The notes under the pieces were generated by a model that was given only the letters and a program-made list of their open reading frames with translations, ran no database searches and was not told the DNA's origin. A stretch of DNA of 6,977 nucleotides from Desulfobulbus sp. Lineage in GTDB: Bacteria > Desulfobacterota > Desulfobulbia > Desulfobulbales > Desulfobulbaceae. Shown here piece after piece: positions 6,105 through 6,977 of this stretch (the stretch's first letter is position 1; each line of letters opens with the position of its first letter). Both the position numbers and the translations under genes were made by a program. The stretch spans positions 1-6,977 of the forward strand of contig JAUWAH010000124.1 in the NCBI GenBank assembly GCA_030602145.1, given 5' to 3'.

Positions 6105-6977
6105 CCGATCACCGGCAAGACCGCATCAGCACAGTGTCGAGCAAGGAGCCGGAGCGCGGCCTTTTTCTGCATACCCTGTTCCAGAAGCGGCTGCCGGACG
6201 ACCGCCATATCAACCTGCCGCTGCTTGCCCGGCTGTGCACCCTGCGGCAGGCCTGGCGCACGGGCCTGGTGGCCTGGTACCTCCTGGCGCTCGGCCTGGC
6301 CGGCTGGCTCGGCTTCACCTATGTGCAGAATGTCAGGGTCTTGCAGGAGACGCCAACCCCGGCAGGACAGCCGACCACCGCCGCCTTCACGGATCCGCTG
6401 CCCGAACTCAAGCGCCTCCACGAGGCCATCGTCACCGCCGAACGGAAAAACAAAACCCTCATCATCACCCGGTTTGGCTTCGACCAGTCCATTGAGCACG
6501 AACGCCAACTCAAGGCCCGGTATATCGACCTGTTCGATTCGACGGTGCGCCGCATGGAGGGGATCGGCCTTGCCTACTGGCGAGGCGCCACACCCCAGTT
6601 CGATGCCCGGCAGAAGCAGCTCTATGCCAAGTTTCTCCTCGGTCAGTTCCAGATCACCACCGGCGCGGTCAAGAACGACGCCGGCGCCCTGAAGCAGTAC
6701 GCGCTTCTCACCGATCCGCTCTGGCAGGTGCTCCTGCCGCGATCCGCCGAGATACCGGTGGGGCCGCTCTATCTGGCCTATCTCAAATGGCAGGGCTCCG
6801 GAACGCAATCCGAACAGGGGCTTGATTATCCGCAGGCCATGACCGATCTGCTCAGCCGGGTTCGCGGCCAGGAGGCCGCCTGGCTGTGGGCCGCCCCCCA
6901 GGTGACCGCCCAGCCGGTCGCCATCGAGGATGTCTGGATCGATTTTCCCCAGCCCGGATGGATCGAGGTCCCCGGCG
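6101..6977 (+). CDS. tssM: TssM (IcmF) C-terminal half, third membrane helix and periplasmic part; runs past the window end
   Basis: 292 codons are visible with no stop. After a polar start, ERGLFLHTLFQKRLPDDR (18-35) matches the linker that in ordinary TssM sits just before the third membrane helix. One helix follows (about 54-72), then a large region that should be periplasmic. This part would carry the domain that contacts TssJ. Residues 79-292 are less easy to match to typical TssM from memory; IEDVWIDF and WIEVPG near the visible end resemble the lead-in to the VPGxFT segment common in complete TssM proteins. The start overlaps the upstream stop by 4 bases with AGGG upstream, so the two halves are probably made in a matched ratio and assemble into one complex. 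The remaining C-terminal sequence lies outside the window. Confidence 0.85.
   Translation, partial: MTDHRQDRISTVSSKEPERGLFLHTLFQKRLPDDRHINLPLLARLCTLRQAWRTGLVAWYLLALGLAGWLGFTYVQNVRVLQETPTPAGQPTTAAFTDPLPELKRLHEAIVTAERKNKTLIITRFGFDQSIEHERQLKARYIDLFDSTVRRMEGIGLAYWRGATPQFDARQKQLYAKFLLGQFQITTGAVKNDAGALKQYALLTDPLWQVLLPRSAEIPVGPLYLAYLKWQGSGTQSEQGLDYPQAMTDLLSRVRGQEAAWLWAAPQVTAQPVAIEDVWIDFPQPGWIEVPG

Overview
This window carries the membrane-complex part of a type VI secretion system (T6SS) gene cluster, all on the + strand, preceded by a membrane-anchored sensor phosphatase. The sequence is GC-rich with C/G-heavy third codon positions, and the T6SS genes imply a Gram-negative bacterium. The style of the proteins (compact TssL, 'ERGLFLH'-type TssM linker, Cache-HAMP-SpoIIE phosphatase) suggests a deltaproteobacterium/Desulfobacterota member; this is an impression and not a proven placement.

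Layout: 1-420 has no gene I can support. 421-2019 encodes a 532-residue protein with an extracytoplasmic sensor, HAMP and SpoIIE/PP2C phosphatase. 2020-2244 is a 225-base gap holding the best regulatory candidates: a sigma70-like promoter, a perfect 11-base palindrome over its -10, and three copies of TTTTGTC. Then come tssJ (outer-membrane lipoprotein, 2245-2841), tssK (baseplate adaptor, 2846-4246), tssL (DotU-like tail-anchored protein, 4250-4909), a tssM N-terminal gene (4923-6104) and a tssM C-terminal gene (6101 to beyond the window end). The genes from tssJ on are separated by 3-13 bases or overlap by 4, so they are almost certainly one operon.

How they work together: TssJ (outer-membrane lipoprotein), TssL and TssM (inner membrane) form the trans-envelope complex that anchors the contractile tail, and TssK links it to the baseplate. 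The phosphatase probably belongs to a partner-switch or phosphorylation circuit; its link to secretion rests only on its position.

The most notable feature is that TssM (IcmF) is split in two in-order genes joined by an ATGA stop/start overlap. The break lies in the weakly conserved linker between the cytoplasmic NTPase-like domain and the third transmembrane helix. Other points of interest are a run of nine C residues just after the tssJ lipobox (possible phase variation), the repeat/palindrome promoter region, and small overlapping reading frames at gene junctions. I found no mobile element, CRISPR array, tRNA or rRNA.
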